Program-made: the position numbers and the translations under genes
In this document: in pieces, positions 20,968-30,447 of the stretch
Position numbering within the stretch: the stretch's first letter is position 1
Layout: each line of letters opens with the position of its first letter
Assembly: GCA_001936135.1 (NCBI GenBank)
Contig: CP012820.1
Coordinates: 1,674,001-1,738,000 of the forward strand
DNA length: 64,000 bases
Direction of reading: 5' to 3'
DNA from: Saccharomycopsis fibuligera x Saccharomycopsis cf. fibuligera
Lineage: Eukaryota > Ascomycota > Saccharomycetes > Ascoideales > Saccharomycopsidaceae
Notes under the pieces: generated by a model
Database searches by the model: none
What the model was told of the DNA's origin: nothing
Seen by the model: the letters and a program-made list of their open reading frames with translations, nothing else

Positions 20968-21722
20968 TCACTCAAAAAACTCTATTGGATTTGTATTTGG
21001 ATTTTCAATGTAGTCTTTTGTTAAAGTCATTATGTTTTGTTGGACTTCCTTGATACTTTTATCATCTACATACACTATTTCGAAAGTAGAAGATCCAGAT
21101 ACGCGCTGTTGTTCTTCCTTATTGAACAATTTCTCAAACTGTTGTTTAACTTTCAACTGAAACTCGACTTTTTCGTATTTCTCTTCACCGTAATTCTTTC
21201 TAGCAGAGAGTCTGCTAACATTTTCATTGTCGCGGAAAGATAGAAACAATGTTAAATCAGGTTTCGGCAAACCAATGTCTGGATTTACACACCATTGAAA
21301 ATCTAAACCATTTGCAGCGGAGTAAGCAATTCCTGAATAATAATATCTATCCACTACTAGGTTAATATTCTGGGAAAGCTTTTGAAGGAGTTTATCCCTT
21401 AATTCCCACCTATTAGCAGAGAACAAAAGATGTATAGACTCCTTCGGTAGCTGAAAGTCCTTATTCACAAGAAACTCATTTATTAGTTTTCCTATTTCTG
21501 TTGTTCTATCTTCGCAAGATGTTAGTTTAAAAAACTCAATGAATTACACATTGTGGCATTTGTAAAATTTGATCTTTTTTGCATACCAGGAAACTTAATA
21601 AGCTCTGCTTTCTTGCCTGCTTTATGAAACTCCTGAATTAATAAGTCAGCTTGAGTCGACTTTCCAGTCCGATCTAAACCCTCAACTAAAATAACTGAAC
21701 CTCTAGAAGATATAGCAGTCAT
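20968..21722 (-). CDS. CDC8: Thymidylate kinase, spliced
   Basis: Two exons on the minus strand: 21722-21587 and 21509-20968, together 225 residues (yeast Cdc8 is 216). Cdc8 phosphorylates dTMP to dTDP and is essential for DNA synthesis. Exon 1 holds the P-loop EGLDRTGKSTQ and ends at KFP. The intron 21586-21510 has donor GTATGC, a branch-like AACTAAC and acceptor AAG. Joining gives KFPDRTTEIGKLINEF, matching KFPERSTRIGGLINEY of yeast. Exon 2 holds HLLFSANRWE, the DRYYYSG motif and PDLTLFLS. The ATG at 21722 (MTAISSRGS...) is the first in frame and fits the family N-terminus. An ACGCGA about 100 bases upstream is one base from an MCB (ACGCGT), the usual S-phase box of such genes; that is suggestive only. 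Confidence 0.93.
21510..21586 (-). other. CDC8: CDC8 intron
   Basis: 77-nt phase-1 intron. Donor GTATGC (21586-21581), branch-like AACTAAC (21527-21521), acceptor AG at 21511-21510. Without splicing, the reading frame would be cut into two overlapping-looking pieces, and the conserved KFP-x-R-x-T motif would be lost. Confidence 0.88.
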
Positions 21723-22517
21723 TATACGGTTAATAAAGGGGGGAAAGGAATTGTTGTCAGGTACTCTGGGCTGTGAATAGTCCTTGGTTATTATCCTTTT
21801 GATCTTGCGTAAGATACAATTACGCGACACTATGACGTTATGAGCCTAGGTTCACTTGTCCAGGTATTGCCAACTTGTCAATGTCTCAGATGTTGATATA
21901 ACTCGGTGAAACTAGATGCCCAGAACAACACAGAACTAGTAATTAATTATAAAGTAAAGCTTCACTAGCATGAAGCCGCACCCTAAGGCTATTTTGCCTG
22001 CCCCCATGATTTTTTTCCTTCTTCTCGGAAGGACCTTGCTCATCGATGTACATAACATGTTGAACGTGGGCCGCTCACCACCTCACTCCGCCTGTATATA
22101 ATAAAATTCATAGTAGGTACCACCCTATAAGTACATATTGTCATTTCATCTCCTCAGGTACGTCATATGTTTTTTAATTGTGGCAGGAAAACGTACAATG
22201 TGCTAGAAAAAAAAAAGATCAGAGTAAGGCACAGTTCACAACTTTACAAATTTCAAGATGTGCATTCTAGTCTCATGCAGGTATTGCATTTAGTGATTGT
22301 TACATTTGGCCAAACTTCCAGGCGAAGTCAACCTGATTCCACCATGAAAGCCTAGATGTTATAGAACAATAAATTGAAAACAATAATACTCGCCCCTGAA
22401 TTAGTATAAAAGAAAGCAATTTCCCTTTAAATTTTTAGATCTATAATCGTTATTACTGTTAATATTATCTTTTTAAAGTAACATAAACTTTTCTTTTATC
22501 AAATCAATAACTTCAAA
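21723..22517. promoter_or_regulatory. Divergent promoter CDC8/DDR48
   Basis: 795 bases. Near DDR48 lie CCCCT (22393-22397), a match to the Msn2/4 stress-response element, and a TATA box TATAAA at 22405-22410, about 110 bases before the ATG. This fits stress induction of DDR48. An ACGCGA (21822-21827) sits near CDC8. The 62-codon stretch at 22167 is not thought to be a gene. Confidence 0.4.
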
Positions 22518-23039
22518 ATGGTCAACCAAGATACAGCTAAGAAAATTGGTGAAGGTGTCGGTATTGCCGCTGCTGTTGGCGGTGTTGCTGCTGCTGCTGG
22601 TTACGCTTACAAAAAGCATGAAGAAAAAGAAGACCGTGAAAATAACAGCTATGGTGGCTCTAACAGCTTTGGTTCTTCTGAAAAAAAAGATAGCTACAGC
22701 TCTTCCAATGATGACAGCTATTCTTCCAAGAATACTGACAGTTACGGGTCTAGCTCCGGTAACAGTTACGGTTCTTCCAATAACAATGACAATTATGGTT
22801 CGTCTTCAAGAAACAATGACAGTTACGGCTCTTCCAATAACAATGACAGTTATGGCTCTTCCAATAACAATGACAGTTACGGATCGTCTTCAAGAAACAA
22901 TGACAATTACGGCTCTTCTAATAACGATAGTTACGGCTCTTCTAATAACGATAGTTACGGCTCTTCTAATAACGATAGTTACGGCTCTTCTAGAAATAAT
23001 GACAGTTATGGCTCTTCTAGAAACAACGATAACTACTAA
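22518..23039 (+). CDS. DDR48: Ddr48-like repetitive stress protein
   Basis: Encodes 173 residues. The first 40 (KKIGEGVGIAAAVGGVAAAA then KKHEEKEDREN) form a glycine/alanine-rich, possibly membrane-associating segment and a charged linker. From about residue 45 it is almost wholly tandem copies of a Ser-Asn-Asp-Tyr-Gly unit (SSNNNDSYG, SSRNNDNYG). These are the hallmark of Ddr48, a DNA-damage, heat and osmotic stress protein of S. cerevisiae and C. albicans. Yeast Ddr48 is much longer (about 430), but repeat number varies. The DNA repeat unit of about 27 bases is nearly identical between copies, so length polymorphism is likely. The N-terminal module differs from what I recall of S. cerevisiae Ddr48, so strict orthology is not certain. 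Confidence 0.75.
   Translation: MVNQDTAKKIGEGVGIAAAVGGVAAAAGYAYKKHEEKEDRENNSYGGSNSFGSSEKKDSYSSSNDDSYSSKNTDSYGSSSGNSYGSSNNNDNYGSSSRNNDSYGSSNNNDSYGSSNNNDSYGSSSRNNDNYGSSNNDSYGSSNNDSYGSSNNDSYGSSRNNDSYGSSRNNDNY
22738..23036 (+). repeat. DDR48: DDR48 internal tandem repeats
   Basis: About a dozen near-identical units of 18-30 bases built on GACAGTTACGGCTCTTCC-type sequence, in frame within DDR48. The last units (22920-22990) are three perfect copies of a 24-base sequence. Confidence 0.85.
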
Positions 23040-23861
23040 GTATTGTGTGTGCTGATGTTAACAGGCATGCTCTTCTATGTTTTTTATTCAGTCAAATGAA
23101 CTTTATTGAATTTCTCTTGAGATAACAAGTTAGTGTAGACTGTCTGCTGCCACGCAAAAATTGAAGCGAATAACATATTTGATACTGTAATAAGTTCTAA
23201 TGGAAGATATGGAGTCTCGAGAACAAAGCAACGCTTTTTTTTTTTTTTTTTTTCTTTTTTTTTTAATTGGTAACCTGTAGTGTGGTTGGGTGGAACAAAG
23301 GGATAATGCATTAACTAAGGACAACTAACTTAATAAATAGCGACCCATTTCGAGTCAAATAGTCAATTTCAAGAAACGTGGTAAAAAACCAGTAAACAAC
23401 GCTTCCCAAAAAGGTGATCACAATCGTGATCCTTTAAAGAGCGACATAATGGAGAGAGAATAAGGTGATGGATTTGTATGCTTATGTTACATAACCATAG
23501 TTGTAAGTTATCATTGAAAACCCTATCTGAAAACCCTACCTAAAAATCAAATCTAAACTAGCAATATTTTGGAGTGTGCATGTGAATGTTCCACATAGTG
23601 AGATTTATAAGCTTTTTCAATCTGTTACCTTTTTTTCCATACAATCATTCATGTTCAACTCAGCATGTATATAGTCTTCATGTCCAAAAAGGGAAATGAC
23701 CATGTCAAAAGATTCAAATTAACTTTCTATTAAGCACAAAGAAGCACATATGACATGTGATGTTATTATTCACAGACACAGTGACACCCGGTGACTTTGT
23801 TACCCGGCTACCTTTTGTTGCATACAAAATTTTGCAAAGTTTGTTAAATATTGATGAAGAA
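23040..23861. other. Gene-free stretch between DDR48 and tRNA-Gln
   Basis: 820 bases. A T-run (19 T, C, 10 T) lies at 23235-23264 and an imperfect tandem 13-mer GAAAACCCTATCT/GAAAACCCTACCT at 23516-23541. No protein gene is seen. The tandem element contains AACCCTA, similar to Tbf1 sites. Confidence 0.4.
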
Positions 23862-23934
23862 GGTTGTATAGTGTAGAGGTTTAACACGGCGGATTCTGAT
23901 TCCGCAGACCCCGGTTCGAACCCGGGTACGACCT
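23862..23934 (+). tRNA. tRNA-Gln (anticodon CTG)
   Basis: A 73-nt full cloverleaf. The acceptor stem pairs 23862-23868 (GGTTGTA) with 23927-23933 (TACGACC), discriminator T at 23934. D-stem GTGT/ACAC. Anticodon stem GCGGA/TCCGC with loop TTCTGAT, anticodon CTG at 23896-23898. T-arm CCCGG GTTCGAA CCGGG carries an intact B-box. No intron. A T-run follows at once (polymerase III terminator, 23934-23938). It reads CAG codons. The sequence is close to the yeast tRNA-Gln(CUG) I recall. Confidence 0.97.
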
Positions 23935-26034
23935 TTTTGGACTTTTTTGCTTAATATAAATATAGTCGTTATCTTTACTCAAAATTCCTTTTTATATTGG
24001 CTGTATTAAGTCTTCGATGGGCTTCCGAAATAAACTTGGCGTTCCAGGGGTTTGCTTATTCTTTGTACAGATCGTTAACAGATAAGATCAAGAATGGTCT
24101 TCAAAAAGACTTGTTTTTTACACAAGTGTAACAGTCTACATTTAGTCCACCCAGTTCTTGAATTATGTCATTTCTGAAGTTGACTAATTAACCATCAATG
24201 AGAACTGTTTCTTCTGTTTGCATGCACTTAATACACAATCACTTTATTCATCAAGTGCCAATGTCACAATGTTTATATACACACATATATGCACAAGAGT
24301 GCTGCTTTTCCTAGAAACTAAAGACTATCTATGATGGCTTGATTAGAGAATGTATTGATTTTTCGCGGAAAAGTGTATCATGAACGTATCATAATAATAA
24401 GATAAATGCTTCAAGATTCTTTGCAAACATCCGTGTGTCCAAATAAAACAGTGAGCAGCTCTCCACCTTTTGACCATACATTTTCGCATTTTATTTGTCA
24501 AGAAAAGCACAATCTACAAGGGTTTTGAGCTTTCGGACAAGCATTTTCACAGTAACGGCAAAGAATCTAAATGCGAAAAAGTCCTAGTAAAGGACACTTT
24601 TTCAAACAAATCAAACCGCAAATGGAAGAAAACAATTTATGTTTAAAGAAGTTCATTATAAAACTTATAAATGAATGTAATTATAGATCATTAAATTTTC
24701 ATTTTGTACAGCGAGAAAAGATATACATGCTAAGGTTCCCAGTGAAATAATAAATCACGGTGATTTGAATAATGCCATTTGTGTCATGACGACATACTTG
24801 GCTTACTCATACTATGAAAAACTTTCAACAGAATAATGTTGATGACAGTTATGACTACTGTGTTTACAATTTTATTTGCATTCTCCATAATTCACACATA
24901 AATATCATATATATAATCAGCCCCACACAGTTTAAAGTTAAACTTCTTCCAGAATGAACGAACATGGACAAAAAAATATACGATGAAGACCGGGTGTCAG
25001 AATTACGATTACAAGAAAAAAGCGGAGATACAGCCGCATGCGGCAGCCAAAGGGGAGCAAAGTAATTAATTAATCTGAACATTTCAAATAGATATGTCAT
25101 ATCTATGACATAACCAAAGTTTTCTGTCCCCATATAAATGGCCAATAATATACTTTTTTTTTTTGAGGGTTTTTACCTGTTGGGATAGTCATGATTAGCC
25201 AGACCTATGGATGCTGTCTTTTGCTTGACGCAACTTTAGCTCACCATACAATGTAGATATCATTTAGGTTTACTCATTTGTCACAAACGGGGAGCAAAAT
25301 TGAGAGGAGTATTCGTGGGCCAATTGGTTATTTTGCTGTTTTTTCGTATCAGTAAGCAATACAATAATTAAAAACTTTAGAGTTCAAATTTATGGTGTTA
25401 TTTAAATAAAAAACTTGAAACTGTTTCATTAGATATACGGACGTCTCTTTTGTACTTTGACTTTAGTAAGTTTTCATAATGTGAACTGTCTTCTGTCACC
25501 AATTTGGTCCTATTGTTCTCCAAATTAGGTCGCTAATAGTATTTAAAATCATGCAAACTACAATGTTACTCATAATTGAATATGAAGTTAACTTTACCAA
25601 TTGTTAAGTGTGGATTCAAGACTACTGTGCCGTTTTGATCTGGATATGAAACTACAATTTGATAGCATAACAGATTAGAAAGAATGATTTGAAAAAAAAT
25701 TAAATACATAAGGAAACAAGAACTAATACTACTGTAAAAGAGTAGAAGTACTTGGCTAGAGGTAGATACAACTTACGCACCAAAGGTACTCTTGGGTGCA
25801 TATTTCACCAAGGTAAAATATACTTCAATAATACTATCGTTCCATGATAAACTGGCGTATTTATAGAACAAATGCAATGAATACAATGGTTCACTAACTA
25901 TTTATCATTTTTTAATAATTCCAACATATTACAATAGTTTCTATACTAAGCAAAGATTTTAAATGTTAATACAACCAATTTATTATGCTATTTTTCCTAG
26001 ACCTAAAATTCTCACTACCCTCTATACTTAGCCT
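23935..26034. other. 2.1 kb gene-free stretch
   Basis: No convincing protein or RNA gene on either strand. A 93-codon frame at 24864-25145 (minus) has biased hydrophobic content and no recognisable homology. Sites beside tRNA genes often hold LTR remnants in yeasts. I saw only a short CAACA...TGTTG pair (24826-24841), which is not enough to claim one. Confidence 0.45.
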
Positions 26035-27231
26035 TTATGCCAATGGTTGTGGCTCTTTCTTTTGAGCTTCTTCTTTATCACCTACTGGTTCACCATATTT
26101 ACCATAGGAGTTGTATCCCCAGTCATTGTGAGTGTAAAAAGTTTCAAAATCATATGGAGACAATTCTAAACCGTTCTTCAATCTGTATGGTAAATCAGGA
26201 TTAGAGATGTATTCTCTACCAATGCCAATCAAAGTGCGGTCATTACTGTTAACGTCTCTCTTCAATCTGTCCAACGTGTGGCCATAGTCACCAGTCCTTA
26301 AGACAACACCTTTCCAAATGTCAAAAACCCAGTTGTTGTTGACGTAACTCTTGGATGAATCATCAGCAAATTCTTCAGTTGGCTCAACAATACTAATGTA
26401 ACCAAACTTGTTGTCCCATTGATTGGTGACACGATGTTGAAGCTCTGATAATATGTAGCCAAAAGTAGCAATTGGGTTAATACGAGAATGCACACCACCC
26501 ATGTTTCCAAAAACACCCCATGGAGAGAATCTAGCAGCCAATTTTTCTGGAGTACCAGTGACTCTGACAATTTCGTCCATAACTTCGAAAAAGAAACGTG
26601 CACGGTTTTCAATGCTGCCACCATATTTATCTTGTCTTTTGTTACTTATTTCTTGGAAAAATTGATCAAAAATGTAACCATTTGCAGAATGAACCTCGAT
26701 GAAATCAAAACCAGCGTTAATTGCATTTTGAGCAATTTTACCATAGAATTTAACGTACTTTTGAATATCTTCAATTGTCAATTCCTTAATTTCTATTCCG
26801 GTTTCCTTGGCTCTTTGTTCTGATTTTTCACTTGAATAAAGTCCTGCAGTAGGAGTTTCCAAAGGTTGGTTTTCGGAAATCAAAGTATCAATGTCCCCTT
26901 GTCTAGCCAAATTCCATAATTGAATAGTAATGTATGACCCATTGGCGTGAACTTTGTCAGTTATTTTTTTCCAAGCTTTCACTTGTCTTTCATTCCATAT
27001 GCCTGGAACTTGTGACCAACCGCATGGTTTAACAATGGAACCCTCAGTTGTCAAAAGAGAACCCGGTTCTTTAGAACGATCATCATAATACTTAAGATTT
27101 AAGTCAGAGGGGATAAAGTCTTTAGTACCACGAGCCCTAGTCAATGGTGGAAGAACAACGCGATGGTTGAGCTTGACTTTGGCTCCCAATTGCAATGGTT
27201 TGAAAAGATTGGTTTCGACTAACTTAGACAT
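26035..27231 (-). CDS. Old Yellow Enzyme (NADPH dehydrogenase)
   Basis: Encodes 398 residues from ATG 27231, matching OYE2/OYE3 (400). The open frame runs further upstream, but family alignment places the start at MSKLVETNLFKPLQLG. OYEs are FMN enzymes that reduce activated alkenes with NADPH and defend against reactive aldehydes and oxidants. Visible features: PPLTRAR with the FMN-contacting Thr; HSANGY with the substrate-binding His/Asn pair and the catalytic Tyr; KYGGSIENRARF; FSPWGVFG; and LIGIGREYISNPDLPYRLK for FMN phosphate binding. A Yap1-type site TTAGTAA sits at 27408-27414, about 177 bases before the start, consistent with oxidant induction. CTG-clade yeasts carry several paralogues, so no specific symbol is given. 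Confidence 0.93.
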   Translation of the reverse strand: MSKLVETNLFKPLQLGAKVKLNHRVVLPPLTRARGTKDFIPSDLNLKYYDDRSKEPGSLLTTEGSIVKPCGWSQVPGIWNERQVKAWKKITDKVHANGSYITIQLWNLARQGDIDTLISENQPLETPTAGLYSSEKSEQRAKETGIEIKELTIEDIQKYVKFYGKIAQNAINAGFDFIEVHSANGYIFDQFFQEISNKRQDKYGGSIENRARFFFEVMDEIVRVTGTPEKLAARFSPWGVFGNMGGVHSRINPIATFGYILSELQHRVTNQWDNKFGYISIVEPTEEFADDSSKSYVNNNWVFDIWKGVVLRTGDYGHTLDRLKRDVNSNDRTLIGIGREYISNPDLPYRLKNGLELSPYDFETFYTHNDWGYNSYGKYGEPVGDKEEAQKKEPQPLA

Positions 27232-28400
27232 TTTAAATAATTGGTTATAAATTTTTTGCTTATTGAAAGTTGTTCTTCTTGCTACTTCGCTAAATAATAT
27301 GGTTGTATACAGAAGGCCTTCTTTACCTATAAAGACAGAAAGCAAAAGACAAGAGGCATTAACCTGAAATATATATGCGTTTAGAAAATTCTGGCAAACA
27401 CTTGTGCTTAGTAATTTCAATTCGTTGCTGCAGCAAGGCATCTGCAGAAAAACTCTGCAAGGTTGCGCCACCTCCGATCATCAAAATCGTACCGTTGAAC
27501 TATAACAACATGCAGGTGTCGGACTTTTTGATCAGTAAAGGATGGTATATCTATAGAGATTGTATGGAATGTCATCTCCAAAGAAACAGTAACAGCGGCT
27601 AGACAAGTAACATGCTAACTAAAGATAAAAGTGCTCATAACTATTAAAAAAGTACGCTCATTATAGATTTTCAATCTATTTGCGAACACCATCAGTCCTG
27701 TTGTAAACTTGCAAAGTTTTACTAGCAATAACTTAAAAATGTGAATTCAAATGCCTAGCGTTGCTATTTCTACGTAGCCTTGCAAAAACAAGAAGGAACA
27801 AGGAAAAAGTAAATAAATATTGTTATATATATTGTTGACCCCAAGTATTAGCTCTTAGCCTATACATTGCGCCATTAAGCAAAGATATAATTTTCGATGA
27901 GACGTCCATTTACTAATACGTTATACGACGGCAATATTAAGATTGGCGTATTGTTTTTATAAGGTTACAACGTTAAAGCAATTATCAGTGCAAAAATTTT
28001 GTTGAATAAGGAGTTTGAGGGACTATGATCTCCTACCACGAGATTTCTTTTGCAAAAGAATTTCAAATCTATCTTCAATGATAATTTATCATATAATATA
28101 CATTCGAAAATTGGGGGAAAAGTAACAATAATAATATAAGCTGAACAACAAATAGTAAAACAAGATGATAAGATGGAATGATAAAAGCAATTAGAAATAA
28201 CAAAAAAAAAAAAAAAAAAAAAAGAAAAAAAAAGAAAACAAACTAAACAATTAAGTAAAAGTTAAGAAAAGGCATATAAAAGGTCATTAGAACATATTGA
28301 ACGTAGAATGAAGAACGGACAAGTTCGTAGCACGCGTGCATAAACAAAGCAGAAAAAAATTCAAGCAAAAGTGAAAAAAATAGTAGCAGTGAAGGTAGTT
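27232..28400. other. Upstream of OYE and 3' region of the bHLH gene
   Basis: About 1.2 kb. The right part of the OYE promoter contains the TTAGTAA site. The left flank of the bHLH gene (28120-28380) is purine-rich on the plus strand with a run of 22 A at 28202-28223, so the bHLH 3' UTR would be pyrimidine-rich. A 75-codon frame at 27375-27602 overlaps the promoter and is judged spurious. Confidence 0.45.
27408..27414 (+). promoter_or_regulatory. Yap1/Cap1-type response element
   Basis: TTAGTAA, an exact Yap1-family recognition sequence, about 177 bases upstream of the OYE start. OYE genes are well-known targets of Yap1 in S. cerevisiae and of Cap1 in C. albicans. A 7-mer occurs often by chance, so the position and gene identity carry most of the weight. 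Confidence 0.5.
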
Positions 28401-29936
28401 TTAGATAACTTGCACCGTCGATTGTGGCGGTGTGATATCACAATTGACACCATTGTCGAGACACAAAAGTTTCAACTGATCGTTCACATCTTTAAGTCTT
28501 TCAATTTCGTTCCCCGTAAGATCCAAAATAACAAACTTAGACATTTTGGCAGAAGATGATTTGCTGGATCTGCTAGAACCACCTTCTTCGCCAATGTTTT
28601 GTCTCTTCAATTCATCTAAAGGTAATTTTCCTACCAAATTGTCAAACGAAGTTTTGATCAAGTGTCTTCTTTTCTTTTCCGAGGATGTATGGTTGAGTCT
28701 TTTCTCTTGTTCAGAGAGCAACTTTCTTCTGGATCTTCTAGATCTAGCTTGTTTTGGTGTAGTTGAAGCAGAATCACTCTTGTAAGGTGGCGAAACACTT
28801 TTTGCAACTGGTGGCATACTGGCCAATTTTGGACTGCTTTGCAAATGTGGCGTGTTCAATGATTCAAAAGGGCTATCACTAACGTACATATGATCGGAAG
28901 TAGTATTAGCAGCAGCAGCCGCAGCAGCCGCCGCAGCATTAGTTCCAGACAATTTGCTATTACCAGACTGTAGAGCGCCAACTGCATCATTGGTAGTATA
29001 TGTATTTCTGACATGGTTAGCGCCATTATGTTGAATGCCGCTGGCATTACTGTAGGTGAGACCATTTATTAAAGCGTCTAATTCGTCGTTTCCGTCCTCG
29101 TTGGCGTCAGCTAAAAAGTCGTCAAGAAAACCTTGCAATGCGTTGTTTTCGTTCTCTGACAATAGTTCATTGTTGAGTCCTAATAGTGAGCTGTTAAGCG
29201 CCGTTGGTGCATTGAGGCTGCTCTGTGCGTTATTAACTTGGTTATTGATCATTGCAAACTCGGGTTTCAGCGCCAAGTAGTGGGCGCTCTTTTGTTGATT
29301 TGAAACTACAGCATTCTGCTGCTTAGTTGTGTTCGCAGCTTGCGATTGGCTGTTGTTCATGAAGGCGCTTAGTAAGTGCTCAGAATTTGCATTTTCGCTA
29401 CCAACTGATTTAGAGCGCCAACTTCTTTCTGTGTTATCTCTGGACGTAGCAGATTTATTGAAAAGGGATCCTGTTTGGTATCCATTCAAACTAGCTAAAG
29501 AAGCATTGGACTTAGACTTCTGGAGCAACATGTTCTGCTGCTGCATTTGCTTCAACTGTTCAATTTGGCCGTGCACATACTGGGCTTGAAGCTCGGTCAA
29601 CATATTATAGGCGGTTTCAAAGTCGTCAAGCTGTATGTCATCCAAAGAGTGTATATTGGAGATGTCTATGCTAGATCCAGACGACCTTTGCTGTCTGGTA
29701 CTGCTTATTATGCTGTTGCTGGCGCTTGAGGTAGGCAAAATAGCTTTGTCTTCTAAATTAGCACTAAGTTCACTTTTGGAAGTGACATGGGGTGGCTTTT
29801 TTAGGGAAGCTGAAAGGCCACCGGACGAGTAGAGATAGGCGTCGTCTGAACGCGATCTGCTGCTAGGAGGGCTATTCAAGTAGCCAGTAGAGCTGGAGGC
29901 GGTGCTGAAGGCAGGGTTCTGGAGATGTTGAAACAT
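28401..29936 (-). CDS. INO4: Ino4-type bHLH transcription factor
   Basis: Encodes 511 residues from ATG 29936; the frame continues upstream only via TTG. The C-terminus holds a bHLH domain. Its basic region NHTSSEKKRR has the E-box contact residues His, Glu, Arg (H-x-x-x-E-x-x-R-R) and closely resembles NHVSSEKKRR of yeast Ino4. Helix 1 follows (SFDNLVGKLPLDELKRQ), then a Ser/Gly-rich loop of about 20 residues and helix 2 (FVILDLTGNEIERLKDVNDQ). In S. cerevisiae Ino2/Ino4 activates phospholipid genes. This protein is three times longer than yeast Ino4, with a long Ser/Asn/Gln-rich N-terminal part and an alanine tract of about ten residues, so it may have its own activation region or may not be a strict orthologue. 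A perfect Ino2/4-type palindrome lies in its upstream region. Confidence 0.6.
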   Translation of the reverse strand: MFQHLQNPAFSTASSSTGYLNSPPSSRSRSDDAYLYSSGGLSASLKKPPHVTSKSELSANLEDKAILPTSSASNSIISSTRQQRSSGSSIDISNIHSLDDIQLDDFETAYNMLTELQAQYVHGQIEQLKQMQQQNMLLQKSKSNASLASLNGYQTGSLFNKSATSRDNTERSWRSKSVGSENANSEHLLSAFMNNSQSQAANTTKQQNAVVSNQQKSAHYLALKPEFAMINNQVNNAQSSLNAPTALNSSLLGLNNELLSENENNALQGFLDDFLADANEDGNDELDALINGLTYSNASGIQHNGANHVRNTYTTNDAVGALQSGNSKLSGTNAAAAAAAAAANTTSDHMYVSDSPFESLNTPHLQSSPKLASMPPVAKSVSPPYKSDSASTTPKQARSRRSRRKLLSEQEKRLNHTSSEKKRRHLIKTSFDNLVGKLPLDELKRQNIGEEGGSSRSSKSSSAKMSKFVILDLTGNEIERLKDVNDQLKLLCLDNGVNCDITPPQSTVQVI

Positions 29937-30432
29937 TGTGTTGGATATCTTGGTAAGGGTGAATGCTGTGGCCAGATAACTAAAGCGTGGTGTATCAAAA
30001 GCTTCTTTTTTTAGAGAACAAGAGAAGAAGAAAAACAAAAAAACAAAAAAACAAAAGAGGACTTTGACAGAAGAGGCCCAATTATAAAAAGTCGAAGAAG
30101 TTGCTTTACTTATATAATCTTTTTGAGGTGAAATGCAAAGTATTCAAGATAAGACACGGGAGCAGATCATGGATGGCGGACAGATGACAGATAGATGACA
30201 AGAGACGGGATGAGATGAGATGAGATGCAAAATGAGACACAGTAATGAGAATGATGACGGGCCAATAAGTCAAAATACAGTTTAGCACGACTCGACTTAA
30301 TTATTGAAGAGATAGTTGATAATGGGGGGGCCCAAATAGAATTTGTAATTAACTTATTTTTTTATTAATTTGATTGTCGAGTGTGCAGAAAGTCATTAGT
30401 AGTGGAATATAAATGTAAAGCCGGCAAAATTC

Positions 30433-30447
30433 TTTCACATGTGAAAT
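30433..30447. promoter_or_regulatory. Ino2/Ino4-type element (ICRE/UASino)
   Basis: Perfect 14-bp palindrome TTTCACATGTGAAA. The minus strand reads ATTTCACATG, which meets the ICRE consensus WYTTCAYRTG at every base, and the plus strand contains CATGTGAAAT, the classic UASino decamer. It lies about 500 bases upstream of the bHLH gene and about 1080 upstream of the lipase gene. Confidence 0.6.

Noticed and set aside
24826-24841. CAACA...TGTTG pair near tRNA-Gln, as at LTR ends
   Set aside because: Only five bases per end, and no LTR-sized copy, second end, primer-binding site or element coding was found.
24864-25145. 93-codon minus-strand frame
   Set aside because: No homology recognised and no supporting context.
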